The notes beneath the pieces were generated by a model that was not told where the DNA came from, searched no databases, and saw only the letters and a program-made list of their open reading frames with translations. DNA of 64,000 nucleotides from Bacillus sp. OK048. Lineage in GTDB: Bacteria; Bacillota; Bacilli; Bacillales; Cytobacillaceae. Location of the stretch: contig NZ_FNHN01000008.1 in the NCBI RefSeq assembly GCF_900103525.1, positions 62,001 to 126,000 of the forward strand, given 5' to 3'. Below are positions 27,791-35,291 of this stretch, one piece after another (position 1 is the first letter of the stretch; each line of letters opens with the position of its first letter). A program made the position numbers and the translations under genes.

Positions 27791-27834
27791 AAGCAATGCA
27801 GACAATCCTTAAATGTCCTGCATTGCTTTTTTTT
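27791..27834 (+). terminator. Riboswitch-controlled terminator
   Basis: AAGCAATGCAG pairs with CTGCATTGCTT across a 16-nt loop and is followed by at least eight T. It sits between the aptamer and thiT, so it is the expression platform. Confidence 0.9.
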
Positions 27835-27905
27835 TGGCGCCATATAGAATTTTTAGCAAGTAGCATCGAACGTTCTTTCGCAAAGTCAAAATAGGGGGAA
27901 CAGGT

Positions 27906-28481
27906 ATGGAGAAAAAGCGTAGTAACACATTATTTTTAGTAGAAGTGGCAGTATTTTCAGCATTAGCTTATTTATTGGATTTAGTTTCAGGACTCTTGTC
28001 GCTAAAAGTGTGGCCACAGGGAGGATCTATATCAATTGCGATGATTCCAATTTTCATCATGGCATTTCGTTGGGGAATAAAAGGTGGGATCCTATCTGGA
28101 TTTTTACTCGGATTACTTCAATTTATCCTTGGTTTTTCACAAATTTATACCCCTCTTCAAGGTATTATTGATTATGGTGTTGCATTTACAGTTGTTGGTT
28201 TAGCTGGTATCTTTGCATCTCGGGTGAAAAATTCTCTTTCGAATAAAAACAAAAAAGGCTGGATTACCTATGTGATTTTAGGAACATTTTTGGGAAGTGC
28301 TCTTAGATATTTAGCTCATGTTTATTCAGGGATTGTATTCTTTGGTGAATTTGCACCTGATGGCCAGCCAGTTGCTGTTTATTCCTTAATTTATAATGGA
28401 ACTTATATGCTGCCAAGCTTTATCGTAAGTGCTATTTTAGTAATCCTAGTAATAAGCGCAGCACCGAAAAAGATGATATAA
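27906..28481 (+). CDS. thiT: Thiamine ECF transporter S component ThiT
   Basis: 191-residue substrate-binding membrane subunit of the energy-coupling-factor thiamine transporter (YuaJ/ThiT). Six helices are predicted; the thiamine-binding residues fall in SLKVWPQGGSISIAMIPIF near residue 35 and ALRYLAHVYSGIVFF near 140, as in the family. It needs the shared EcfA/EcfT module encoded elsewhere. AGGGGGAACAG precedes the ATG. It is controlled by the TPP riboswitch upstream. Confidence 0.95.
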   Translation: MEKKRSNTLFLVEVAVFSALAYLLDLVSGLLSLKVWPQGGSISIAMIPIFIMAFRWGIKGGILSGFLLGLLQFILGFSQIYTPLQGIIDYGVAFTVVGLAGIFASRVKNSLSNKNKKGWITYVILGTFLGSALRYLAHVYSGIVFFGEFAPDGQPVAVYSLIYNGTYMLPSFIVSAILVILVISAAPKKMI

Positions 28482-28515
28482 AAAAGAGAAAAGTCCTTGA
28501 CTTTTCTCTTTTTTT
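28482..28515 (+). terminator. Terminator after thiT
   Basis: AAAAGAGAAAAGTC pairs with GACTTTTCTCTTTT across a 3-nt loop. Confidence 0.88.
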
Positions 28516-28581
28516 TGAGACTTTTTCGTTTTTTTGTCACATTTTCTATAAGATATTATGGTAAAATTAGTTTATAAAGAA

Positions 28582-28596
28582 AGATAATCATTCTCA
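28582..28596 (+). promoter_or_regulatory. Fur box upstream of feoAB
   Basis: AGATAATCATTCTCA matches 13 of 15 positions of the 7-1-7 Fur motif TGATAATNATTATCA, 26 bp before the feoA start. Iron-dependent repression of ferrous iron uptake is expected. Confidence 0.7.
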
Positions 28597-28621
28597 ATTA
28601 ACATAAGTTAGGGTGATAGAG

Positions 28622-28846
28622 ATGTTCGGTTCATTTAAAGCAGGGGATAAAGGGAAAATCGTTAACATATCAAATGTGGGTCGCCTAGTCCAAAGACGCT
28701 TACTAGATCTTGGGATTACAGAAGGCTCTGAAGTTTGTGTCAAATGCATCATGCCATTTGGTGGTCCAGTGTTGATAGAATCTTGTGGACAATGTGTTGG
28801 TCTCCGTCGTAAAGAAGCGTGCTTAATAGAAGTGGAGAGAGTTTAA
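28622..28846 (+). CDS. feoA: Ferrous iron transport protein A
   Basis: 74-residue SH3-like protein that assists FeoB. GDKGKIVNISNVGRLVQRRLLDLGI and the C-terminal LRRKEACLIEVERV are typical. The ATG at 28622 follows a weak AGGGTGATAGAG; the GTG at 28613 is an alternative. Unusually, it has cysteines at VCVKCIM and ESCGQCVG. The stop overlaps the feoB start as TAATG. Confidence 0.92.
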   Translation: MFGSFKAGDKGKIVNISNVGRLVQRRLLDLGITEGSEVCVKCIMPFGGPVLIESCGQCVGLRRKEACLIEVERV

Positions 28847-30852
28847 TGGAAATTGCCCTTATTGGAAACCCGAATACTGGAAAAACTTCATTGTTTAACA
28901 ATCTAACAGGTTCCTACGAATATGTTGGCAACTGGAGCGGAGTTACAGTTGAAAAGAAAGTCGGAGTTTTCAAGAATAATATAGGTAGACTAATTGATTT
29001 GCCTGGTGTTTATTCACTGAATCCATTATCAAAGGATGAAGGGGTTGTTACTTCTTTTTTCTTAGATGAACCTGTGGATAGGTTGCTAAATATTTTAGAT
29101 GCTTCACAATTAGAACGTAATTTACATCTAACCTTACAATTGCTTGAATTTGAGAAACCAACATTAATTGGCTTAAATATGGTAGATGTTGCAGCAAATC
29201 GAGGAATTCAAATTGATCCAGAAAAGCTATCACAGATATTAGGCGTACCTGTTGTTCCTGTTGTTGCGCGAAGTGGAAAAGGCTGCGATCGATTAATTGA
29301 GGTCATTTCAACAAGCTCCAACCAATCAAAGGTAAAAAAACATGTCTACTATGGGACAGCTGTAGAAGATGCGATAAACAAATTATCTGTTGAATTAATC
29401 GGAAAAACCGAGCATTCACCTAGGTGGCTAGCTATTCAACTATTTGAGGGGAATGAATACGTAAAAGGATATCTTTCCGATCTTGTAGAAACAAATAAAC
29501 TAGAAACATTCATCACTCAATTAGAATCGGTAATTAAAAAGGAAGATATCCATATAAAATCTCTGTCGAACTATATTTATCTGAAACGAAAAGAAGTAAT
29601 AGAAAAAATTCTAGAGGCTTCTGTTAAAAAAATTGGTACCACTGTTCCACTATCAGAAAAAATTGATAATATCGTAACGAATCGTTATCTAGGAATGCCA
29701 ATCTTCTTACTTTGTATGTACTTGATGTTTATGCTTACTTTTGATTGGCTTGGAACACCTTTATCTGATGTCCTGGACGGATTTTTAACTGGACCGGTAA
29801 CCACAGGTTTTGAAAGTATCCTAAATGCTATTAATGCTTCAGACTTTATCCAGGCATTGATTTTAGAAGGACTTGTTGCTGGTGTTGGCGGGGTATTGGT
29901 GTTTGTTCCACAGATTTTTATTCTTTTCTTTTTTATTTCCTTATTAGAGGATTCTGGTTATATGGCTCGTGTCGCGCTTGTGATGGACCGAATTATGGAG
30001 TCCGTAGGGCTAAATGGCAAGGCGTTTATCCCCATGATGATTGGATTTGGCTGTAATGTACCTGGAATCATGGCTGCTAGAACAATTGAAACACCTAGAG
30101 AAAGACTAATGACCATTTTATTAACGCCGCTAATGTCATGCTCTGCACGCCTTCCTGTATACGCATTATTTGTAGGTGCATTTTTTGTAGGGAATAAAGC
30201 ACTTGTTGTGTTAAGCCTTTATGTTCTTGGAATTGTTGTTGCATTAGTATTAGCAAAAATTTTTACGAAAACATTATTAAAATCTGAAACATCGCTGTTC
30301 GTTATCGAACTACCGCCGTATCGGCTTCCACAAGTTCAATCGCTTTGGAAGAGTACATGGGATAAGGGAAAGGGCTTTGTTAGAAAAGCAGGAACGTTTA
30401 TCTTTGCTGGTTCTGTATTCATTTGGCTGTTATCATATGCAGGACCAAATGGATTAAAAGTGGATATGGATGATAGCTTTTTAGCTGCAATAGGAAATTT
30501 ATTTGCACCTATTCTTGAACCAATTGGATTTGGAACATGGCAGGCTGCTGCCTCTTTAATCACTGGCTTTTTAGCAAAAGAAGCAATCATTTCTACCATG
30601 AATATTATTTATTTTGTGCCTAATGATGCGAGTTTGCAAGGTTTACTAAGTGATTTCTACACTCCACTTGCTGCCTATAGCTTTATGGTTTTTATCCTAT
30701 TATATATTCCGTGTTTAGCAACTGTGGCAACAATATATAAAGAGACTGGCTCAAAAAAGTGGACTGCTTTTTCAATTATTTATGCATTATTTATTGCTTA
30801 TACATTATGCTTGGTTATTTATCAAGGCGGAAAACTGTTCGGACTAGTATAA
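28846..30852 (+). CDS. feoB: Ferrous iron transporter B
   Basis: 668-residue GTPase-coupled Fe2+ transporter. The N-terminal G domain has GNPNTGKTS (G1), DLPGVYSL (G3) and NMVD (G4). The membrane part carries two Gate regions, including FIPMMIGFGCNVPGIMAARTIE and the later AKEAIISTMN. ATG at 28846 shares its first base with the feoA stop. Length is within the usual range, with no frameshift. A small Cys-rich protein gene follows after 19 nt. Confidence 0.97.
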   Translation: MEIALIGNPNTGKTSLFNNLTGSYEYVGNWSGVTVEKKVGVFKNNIGRLIDLPGVYSLNPLSKDEGVVTSFFLDEPVDRLLNILDASQLERNLHLTLQLLEFEKPTLIGLNMVDVAANRGIQIDPEKLSQILGVPVVPVVARSGKGCDRLIEVISTSSNQSKVKKHVYYGTAVEDAINKLSVELIGKTEHSPRWLAIQLFEGNEYVKGYLSDLVETNKLETFITQLESVIKKEDIHIKSLSNYIYLKRKEVIEKILEASVKKIGTTVPLSEKIDNIVTNRYLGMPIFLLCMYLMFMLTFDWLGTPLSDVLDGFLTGPVTTGFESILNAINASDFIQALILEGLVAGVGGVLVFVPQIFILFFFISLLEDSGYMARVALVMDRIMESVGLNGKAFIPMMIGFGCNVPGIMAARTIETPRERLMTILLTPLMSCSARLPVYALFVGAFFVGNKALVVLSLYVLGIVVALVLAKIFTKTLLKSETSLFVIELPPYRLPQVQSLWKSTWDKGKGFVRKAGTFIFAGSVFIWLLSYAGPNGLKVDMDDSFLAAIGNLFAPILEPIGFGTWQAAASLITGFLAKEAIISTMNIIYFVPNDASLQGLLSDFYTPLAAYSFMVFILLYIPCLATVATIYKETGSKKWTAFSIIYALFIAYTLCLVIYQGGKLFGLV

Positions 30853-30871
30853 GATTAGGAGGGTGTTCCAT

Positions 30872-31027
30872 ATGATAGCAAGTATCATCATTGGCACTGC
30901 GATTTTTGGTTATGCCGCTTGGGCATTAGTGAAATTTATTAATAAATCAAAAAAAGGAAAATGTGCCGCGTGTGATCTTGAAAAATCCTGCTCGAGTCAA
31001 AGTCAATGCGGCACGCCTATAAAATAA
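30872..31027 (+). CDS. FeoB-associated Cys-rich membrane protein
   Basis: 51-residue protein with one N-terminal helix (residues 2-22) followed by a basic stretch and CAACDLEKSCSSQSQC, a four-Cys tail. Such proteins commonly follow feoB in Firmicutes, where they take the place of FeoC. TTAGGAGGG precedes the ATG. Metal or Fe-S binding by the tail is an inference. Confidence 0.85.
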   Translation: MIASIIIGTAIFGYAAWALVKFINKSKKGKCAACDLEKSCSSQSQCGTPIK

Positions 31028-31033
31028 ACTATT

Positions 31034-31068
31034 AAAACTGCTATCATTTAATCGATAGTAGTTTTTTC
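31034..31068 (+). terminator. Terminator after the feo operon
   Basis: AACTGCTATC pairs with GATAGTAGTT (one wobble) and is followed by TTTTTTCTTTT. Confidence 0.8.
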
Positions 31069-31130
31069 TTTTAAATCGTGGTGAACTTGTGTAAAATTAC
31101 ACTAGTAGTAGGTGAAAGTAGGTTTTTCTA

Positions 31131-31586
31131 ATGAATAGGGAAGAAATTATTAAGCTAGTTTCAGATAAATTACGATTAATCCGCACAGAAGCAGGCTATA
31201 CACAGGATAAAATGGCTGATATCATTGGTGTATCAAAAAAAACCCTAGTTCAGATTGAAAAAGGAAGGGTTCTTGCAAGCTGGTCAACGGTGGTATCCAT
31301 ATGTGCACTGTTTAGAGAGACAGAAACAGTCCAATTTTTGTTTGGTAATGAACCACTGGAGGTCTTGGAGACAGTCGCACGAGAAGGAATCGACTATCGT
31401 AAGATGAAAACGTTTGGCGGTAGAATTTGGTGGCGAGAAGTTTCAAGAAAAAATGGCTTTATTCTGCAACAGAATATTCTTAGTAAACATTTTAGAATTT
31501 TAGACGAAAAACATTATCGTGTTTATAGCAGTTTTGATGAGAAACAATCTAAAATCCGCTTTAAAGAATTAATTAAAAATGAATAA
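31131..31586 (+). CDS. XRE-family transcriptional regulator
   Basis: 151 residues with an N-terminal helix-turn-helix (LRLIRTEAGYTQDKMADIIG, then VSKKTLVQIEKGR) and a C-terminal region of unknown fold containing FGGRIWWREVSRKNGFILQQN. The ribosome site is weak (AGTAGGT). It lies alone between the feo operon and the penicillin-binding protein gene. Its targets are not evident; no clear operator was seen nearby. Confidence 0.8.
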   Translation: MNREEIIKLVSDKLRLIRTEAGYTQDKMADIIGVSKKTLVQIEKGRVLASWSTVVSICALFRETETVQFLFGNEPLEVLETVAREGIDYRKMKTFGGRIWWREVSRKNGFILQQNILSKHFRILDEKHYRVYSSFDEKQSKIRFKELIKNE

Positions 31587-31600
31587 GTTGCTGGAAATGG

Positions 31601-31628
31601 TCCTTGATTTTTTCAAGGATTTTTTTTA
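31601..31628 (+). terminator. Terminator after the XRE regulator
   Basis: TCCTTGA pairs with TCAAGGA and is followed by nine T. A second perfect hairpin (31649-31670, TTTTTCCCA with TGGGAAAAA) follows without a U-tract and may belong to the pbpF leader. Confidence 0.78.
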
Positions 31629-31710
31629 TTCTGGCCATTTTTGGATAATTTTTCCCATCATTGGGAAAAAGAAAATGATGTCCTTCATTTCATATTTTTA
31701 AGGAGGAGCT

Positions 31711-33741
31711 ATGAAAAAAGTTGTGAATAATTGGAAACGATGGCATATGAACCAAGTGGTGGTTTTATCGTTTTCTCTTTTTGTTTTAGGCTTTTTAGGA
31801 ATTCTCTATGCATATTCAATGGATGCAGACATTTCTTCACTCAAAAATGAGCTGCCCCAAGCGACGGTATTTTATGATATTCACAGTGAAGTTGCTAGTA
31901 AGGTATCGGCTAATAAGAATGAAGGTGTCTCAATCAGTCATGTCCCTGAATCTATGAAAAATGCAGTGATAGCAATTGAGGACCACCGATTTTATCAGCA
32001 CCATGGAATTGATTTTATCGGTATCACTAGGGCGCTTATTCGGGACATACAGGCTATGGGCATGGTAGAGGGTGGCAGCACGATTACCCAGCAGTTAACG
32101 AAAAACACATTACTTACCTCCCAAAAAACCTTGAAGAGAAAAATAGATGAAGTATTTTTAGCAATGAAAATTGAGAGACAATACAGCAAGCAGGAAATCC
32201 TGCAAATGTACTTAAACCAGATTTATTTTGGAGACGGTGCTTGGGGTATTAAGCAGGCAACTCGTAATTACTTTGGAAAAGAGGTAAAGGACCTGTCCAT
32301 TGGTGAATCAGCATTATTGGCAGGTATCATTAAAGCACCATCTGCCCTAAATCCATATCATCATTTAGAAAAAGCGACACAGAGGAAAAATCTAGTCTTA
32401 GCACAGATGAAGATGCAAGGGTTTCTAACAACACAGGAGTATGAACATGCAATAAATGAAAAGATAGTCTTAAATAATAAAGGCGGTGACCCTTTTCGAG
32501 GAAAATATCCTCACTATGTTGACCAAGTATTTGAAGAAGCAATTGAAGAATACCATTTATCCCAGGATGAATTACTAACAAACGGGTATCAAATTTATAC
32601 TGAGCTTGATCCTACTATGCAGCATGCGATGGAAAAAACTTTTCAAAACGACGCATTATTTCCAAAAGGGTCAGATCAAATTGTTCAAAGTGGCGGAATT
32701 CTTGTTGATCCACAAACGGGTGGAATTCGAGCAATCGTTGGTGGACGTGGAGAGCATACTTTTAGAGGATACAATCGTGCAACAGGATTAAAGGCGCAGC
32801 CAGGTTCAACGATAAAACCGCTGGCTGTATTTACACCTGCACTCGAAGCTGGATGGGAAATTACAGATATGCTAATGGATGAACCAATGAGCTTTGGTGA
32901 GTATGAACCTAGCAATTACAACCATGAATATGCAGGCCAGGTGCCGATGTATGAAGCGATGAAAGAATCCAAAAATGTTTCATCCGTTTGGCTCTTAAAT
33001 GAAATTGGCATTGAAAACGGAATCGATTCAACAAAACGTTTTGGAATTCCGTTAGTTAAAGGTGATCGTAATTTATCACTTGCCTTAGGTGGATTAGAGC
33101 ATGGAGTCTCTCCACTAATAATGGCGGAGGCCTATTCCGTCTTTCCTAATAATGGAGTCAGAACGAAAGCACATGTAATAAGAAAGATTGTTGACGCTGA
33201 TGGGAATACTGTGGCCGAGTGGAAGGAGAAAAAAGACAGAGTCACAACAAAAGAAGTCACAGACCAAATGACCACGATGCTACTCGGTGTGGTTGAACAT
33301 GGGTCAGGAAAAAGTGCGCAAATAGCTGGTAGGGAAATAGCAGGAAAAACAGGCTCTACACAGGTGCCAATTGAAGGTGTTACGGGTGTAAAAGATCAAT
33401 GGTTTGTTGGCTACACACCACAATTAGTTGGAGCAGTATGGGTGGGTTACGATAAAACGGATGAAAAACATTACTTAAAAACGACCAGCAGTGCAGGAGC
33501 GGCAATTGTGTTTCGTGAGGTAATGAAAGATGCATTAAAAGGAATTCCTGCAATAAGTTTTAACGTTCAGCACATTGATACGTTGATGGAGAAGAGGCTT
33601 GAGGAAAAAGAGGAGTTGAATCGTAAATCTCTTGAAGAATATTTTAATGATGGAGCAAGTAGATGGGAAGAAAAGTGGAGAAAGCAGAAAGAAAAGTGGG
33701 AAAAACGCTGGAAGAAACTTGGCCCTAACTTTAAGTACTAG
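31711..33741 (+). CDS. pbpF: Class A penicillin-binding protein (PbpF/PbpG type)
   Basis: 676-residue bifunctional peptidoglycan synthase. One N-terminal anchor helix (residues ~17-36) is followed by a GT51 transglycosylase domain with EDHRFYQHHGID near residue 90 and GGSTITQQL. The transpeptidase domain has SxxK in PGSTIKPL near 366, SKN near 424 and KTG in AGKTGSTQ near 546. The C-terminus is a charged helix. AAGGAGGAG precedes the ATG. Position among yhe/yha genes favours PbpF, which is made during sporulation in B. subtilis; PbpG is hard to exclude. Confidence 0.88.
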   Translation: MKKVVNNWKRWHMNQVVVLSFSLFVLGFLGILYAYSMDADISSLKNELPQATVFYDIHSEVASKVSANKNEGVSISHVPESMKNAVIAIEDHRFYQHHGIDFIGITRALIRDIQAMGMVEGGSTITQQLTKNTLLTSQKTLKRKIDEVFLAMKIERQYSKQEILQMYLNQIYFGDGAWGIKQATRNYFGKEVKDLSIGESALLAGIIKAPSALNPYHHLEKATQRKNLVLAQMKMQGFLTTQEYEHAINEKIVLNNKGGDPFRGKYPHYVDQVFEEAIEEYHLSQDELLTNGYQIYTELDPTMQHAMEKTFQNDALFPKGSDQIVQSGGILVDPQTGGIRAIVGGRGEHTFRGYNRATGLKAQPGSTIKPLAVFTPALEAGWEITDMLMDEPMSFGEYEPSNYNHEYAGQVPMYEAMKESKNVSSVWLLNEIGIENGIDSTKRFGIPLVKGDRNLSLALGGLEHGVSPLIMAEAYSVFPNNGVRTKAHVIRKIVDADGNTVAEWKEKKDRVTTKEVTDQMTTMLLGVVEHGSGKSAQIAGREIAGKTGSTQVPIEGVTGVKDQWFVGYTPQLVGAVWVGYDKTDEKHYLKTTSSAGAAIVFREVMKDALKGIPAISFNVQHIDTLMEKRLEEKEELNRKSLEEYFNDGASRWEEKWRKQKEKWEKRWKKLGPNFKY

Positions 33742-33747
33742 ATGGTA

Positions 33748-33772
33748 GGCACGAAGAGATTCGTGCCTTTTG
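33748..33772 (+). terminator. Terminator after pbpF
   Basis: GGCACGAA pairs with TTCGTGCC across a GAGA loop and is followed by TTTTGT. Confidence 0.8.
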
Positions 33773-33819
33773 TGTTAGAATGAAAACAGCCTTTACCCAA
33801 AATAAATCGTAAAAAAAGA

Positions 33820-33844
33820 TGAACGAAAGACTTTCAAAGACGTC
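33820..33844 (+). promoter_or_regulatory. Candidate sigma-Y autoregulatory promoter
   Basis: TGAACG (33820-33825) and CGTC (33841-33844) are separated so as to give TGAAC-N16-CGTC, the sigma-Y consensus reported for B. subtilis. It lies 53 bp before the sigma factor start. No other copy with good spacing was noticed in the window. Confidence 0.75.
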
Positions 33845-33897
33845 TTATACATAAATAGAAAAATAGGGATTGATGGGGGAAAGTGAGGACAAGACGG

Positions 33898-34455
33898 ATG
33901 GATCCAGTAGTTAAAAGTGCAAAAGAAGGGGATCATCTTGCATTTGCCATGTTGTTTAAAGAAAATTATCCATTCCTTGTAAAGTATTTAATAAAGGTTA
34001 CAATGAATCCCGATATAGCAGAAGAACTTGCACAAGAAACAATGGCAAAATGTATTCAAAAAATTCATCTCTATAATGGTCAAAGTAAATTTTCAACTTG
34101 GCTGATTTCCATTGCTACCAATACTTACATTGACCTTTGTAGAAAACAAAAAAGAGAAAACAATTGGAAAGGACAAGAAGAGATTTACCGAAAGTTGAAA
34201 TGGCATTTTGAAAGCCGGAATGAAGAATGGAATGATGCCATAGAAGCATTAGGAAAATTACCTGTAGATGTACGGATTCCCATCGTCCTTAAGCATTATT
34301 ATGGTTACTCATATGATGAAATTGGTGCATGGCTTAAAATTTCTTCCGGAACGGTTAAATCAAGAGTTCATAATGGTATTTTGGCAGTAAGAAGGGAGCT
34401 GAAAATAGGTGAAGAAACAGAAGGTCGTCATACTCGACAACGAACAACAAAATAA
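33898..34455 (+). CDS. sigY: ECF RNA polymerase sigma factor SigY
   Basis: 185-residue ECF sigma factor with region 2 (FAMLFKENYPFLVKYL ... ELAQETMAKCIQKI ... FSTWLISIATNTYID) and region 4 (HYYGYSYDEIGAWLKISSG). The KLKWHFESRNEEWND linker resembles SigY. ATG at 33898 with GAGG 9 nt before is preferred over GTG at 33883. It overlaps yxlC by 47 nt. A sigma-Y type promoter stands upstream, so it is probably autoregulated. Confidence 0.88.
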   Translation: MDPVVKSAKEGDHLAFAMLFKENYPFLVKYLIKVTMNPDIAEELAQETMAKCIQKIHLYNGQSKFSTWLISIATNTYIDLCRKQKRENNWKGQEEIYRKLKWHFESRNEEWNDAIEALGKLPVDVRIPIVLKHYYGYSYDEIGAWLKISSGTVKSRVHNGILAVRRELKIGEETEGRHTRQRTTK

Positions 34456-34759
34456 ACGTGACTTAGATGCTATTCACGCACTGCAAGAAGGGTTAACTAA
34501 GGTTGATCAATTCCCTGTCTATACTCCGGATTTACAATGGTTTGAAAAAATGGTTCAAACTGAGAAGCAAAATAGCAGGAAAAAACTAATGATAGAATTA
34601 TCCATGTTTATCATGATAGCATTATTCATTTTAAGTGGAATAATCGTATCTTTTTACCAAATGCCTGTGGTATTTATCTTAATTCAAATCATTACTTCGA
34701 TTTTTATTGTACTATATACAATTACAAAGTTTAGTAAGAAGGTGAATATTAATGAGTGA
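34409..34759 (+). CDS. yxlC: Anti-sigma-Y factor YxlC
   Basis: 116-residue membrane protein: a soluble N-terminus of ~60 residues and two helices (residues ~63-82 and ~87-107). Position directly after sigY, with a 47-nt overlap, and the resemblance to YxlC support an anti-sigma role, as YxlC and YxlD hold SigY inactive in B. subtilis. The start is GTG at 34409. The stop overlaps the yxlD start by 8 nt. Confidence 0.8.
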   Translation: MKKQKVVILDNEQQNKRDLDAIHALQEGLTKVDQFPVYTPDLQWFEKMVQTEKQNSRKKLMIELSMFIMIALFILSGIIVSFYQMPVVFILIQIITSIFIVLYTITKFSKKVNINE

Positions 34760-34952
34760 AGAACTCTCACTATCTGTCATAATCCTAGTTGTTGCAATCT
34801 TGTTGCTCCAAAGTATCTTTTTGTTCTTGGATGCGAGGAAACGCAACCATAACTATTGGTTGTGGGGAATTGTTGGTCTCATTCAAGCACCAATGCCTAC
34901 CCTATTTTACTTAGTATTTGTACGGAAAATCTTTCAAAAAAATACCGATTAA
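34752..34952 (+). CDS. yxlD: Negative regulator of SigY, YxlD
   Basis: 66-residue membrane protein with two helices (residues ~5-27 and ~36-58) and the conserved FLFLDARKRNHNYWLWGIVGLIQ-like core, as in YxlD. AAGGTG precedes the ATG. In B. subtilis the operon continues as yxlE, yxlF and yxlG (an ABC transporter); none of these follow here. The next genes belong to a separate, attenuated transcript. Confidence 0.8.
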   Translation: MSEELSLSVIILVVAILLLQSIFLFLDARKRNHNYWLWGIVGLIQAPMPTLFYLVFVRKIFQKNTD

Positions 34953-35001
34953 AAAATATTCATGTCTGTTTAAATCGAAAAGAAAATTCTGAAAAATAGG
35001 T

Positions 35002-35030
35002 TTGACATATAAATGAACTGGTGATAATCT
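35002..35030 (+). promoter_or_regulatory. Promoter of the bmr leader
   Basis: TTGACA at 35002-35007 is followed by GATAAT (35023-35028, 15-bp spacer) or TAATCT (35025-35030, 17-bp spacer). It stands about 40 bp before the leader peptide gene. Confidence 0.65.
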
Positions 35031-35068
35031 AACAAAGGATGAAAAAAAAGGAAAAGGAGGGTTACCAA

Positions 35069-35143
35069 ATGATTGTTTTAAACAGCACAGTAGTAGCAAC
35101 TGAATATTTGAATGTAACCTGTCCTAGTACGCCTTCTTATTAA
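35069..35143 (+). CDS. Leader peptide of the bmrCD operon (BmrB-like)
   Basis: A 24-codon frame with an excellent ribosome site (AAAAGGAGGG, 7 nt before ATG). It lies between a promoter and a terminator upstream of the ABC exporter. The peptide begins MIVLNSTVVATEYL and ends CPSTPSY. In B. subtilis, BmrB (YheJ) is a leader peptide that controls bmrCD by ribosome-mediated attenuation in response to translation-inhibiting antibiotics. Codons 15-18 here (bases 35111-35122) are complementary to the 5' arm of the next terminator, as such a mechanism requires. The peptide is shorter than BmrB. Regulation is inferred. Confidence 0.75.
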   Translation: MIVLNSTVVATEYLNVTCPSTPSY

Positions 35144-35172
35144 TTAATTTAATCTGGGTATTGTCATGGTCC

Positions 35173-35214
35173 AACACGGGTTGCGTTCTTTTTTAACGTA
35201 ACGTGTGTTTTTTT
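35173..35214 (+). terminator. Attenuator terminator before bmrC
   Basis: The arm 35173-35186 pairs with 35196-35209 (14 positions, one mismatch, two wobbles) and a T-run follows. The 5' arm can instead pair with leader bases 35111-35122. Confidence 0.8.
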
Positions 35215-35236
35215 GTCTCTAATTTTAGTTTGTCGG

Positions 35237-35267
35237 GGCATACTGCACAAATGCGGTATGCCTTTTT
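35237..35267 (+). terminator. Second hairpin-terminator before bmrC
   Basis: GGCATAC (35237-35243) pairs with GTATGCC (35256-35262), with two more pairs inside a T/G mismatch, followed by five T. It ends 24 nt before the bmrC start, so it too could be regulated. Confidence 0.75.
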
Positions 35268-35291
35268 GTCTTTTTTACAGGGAGGGATATT

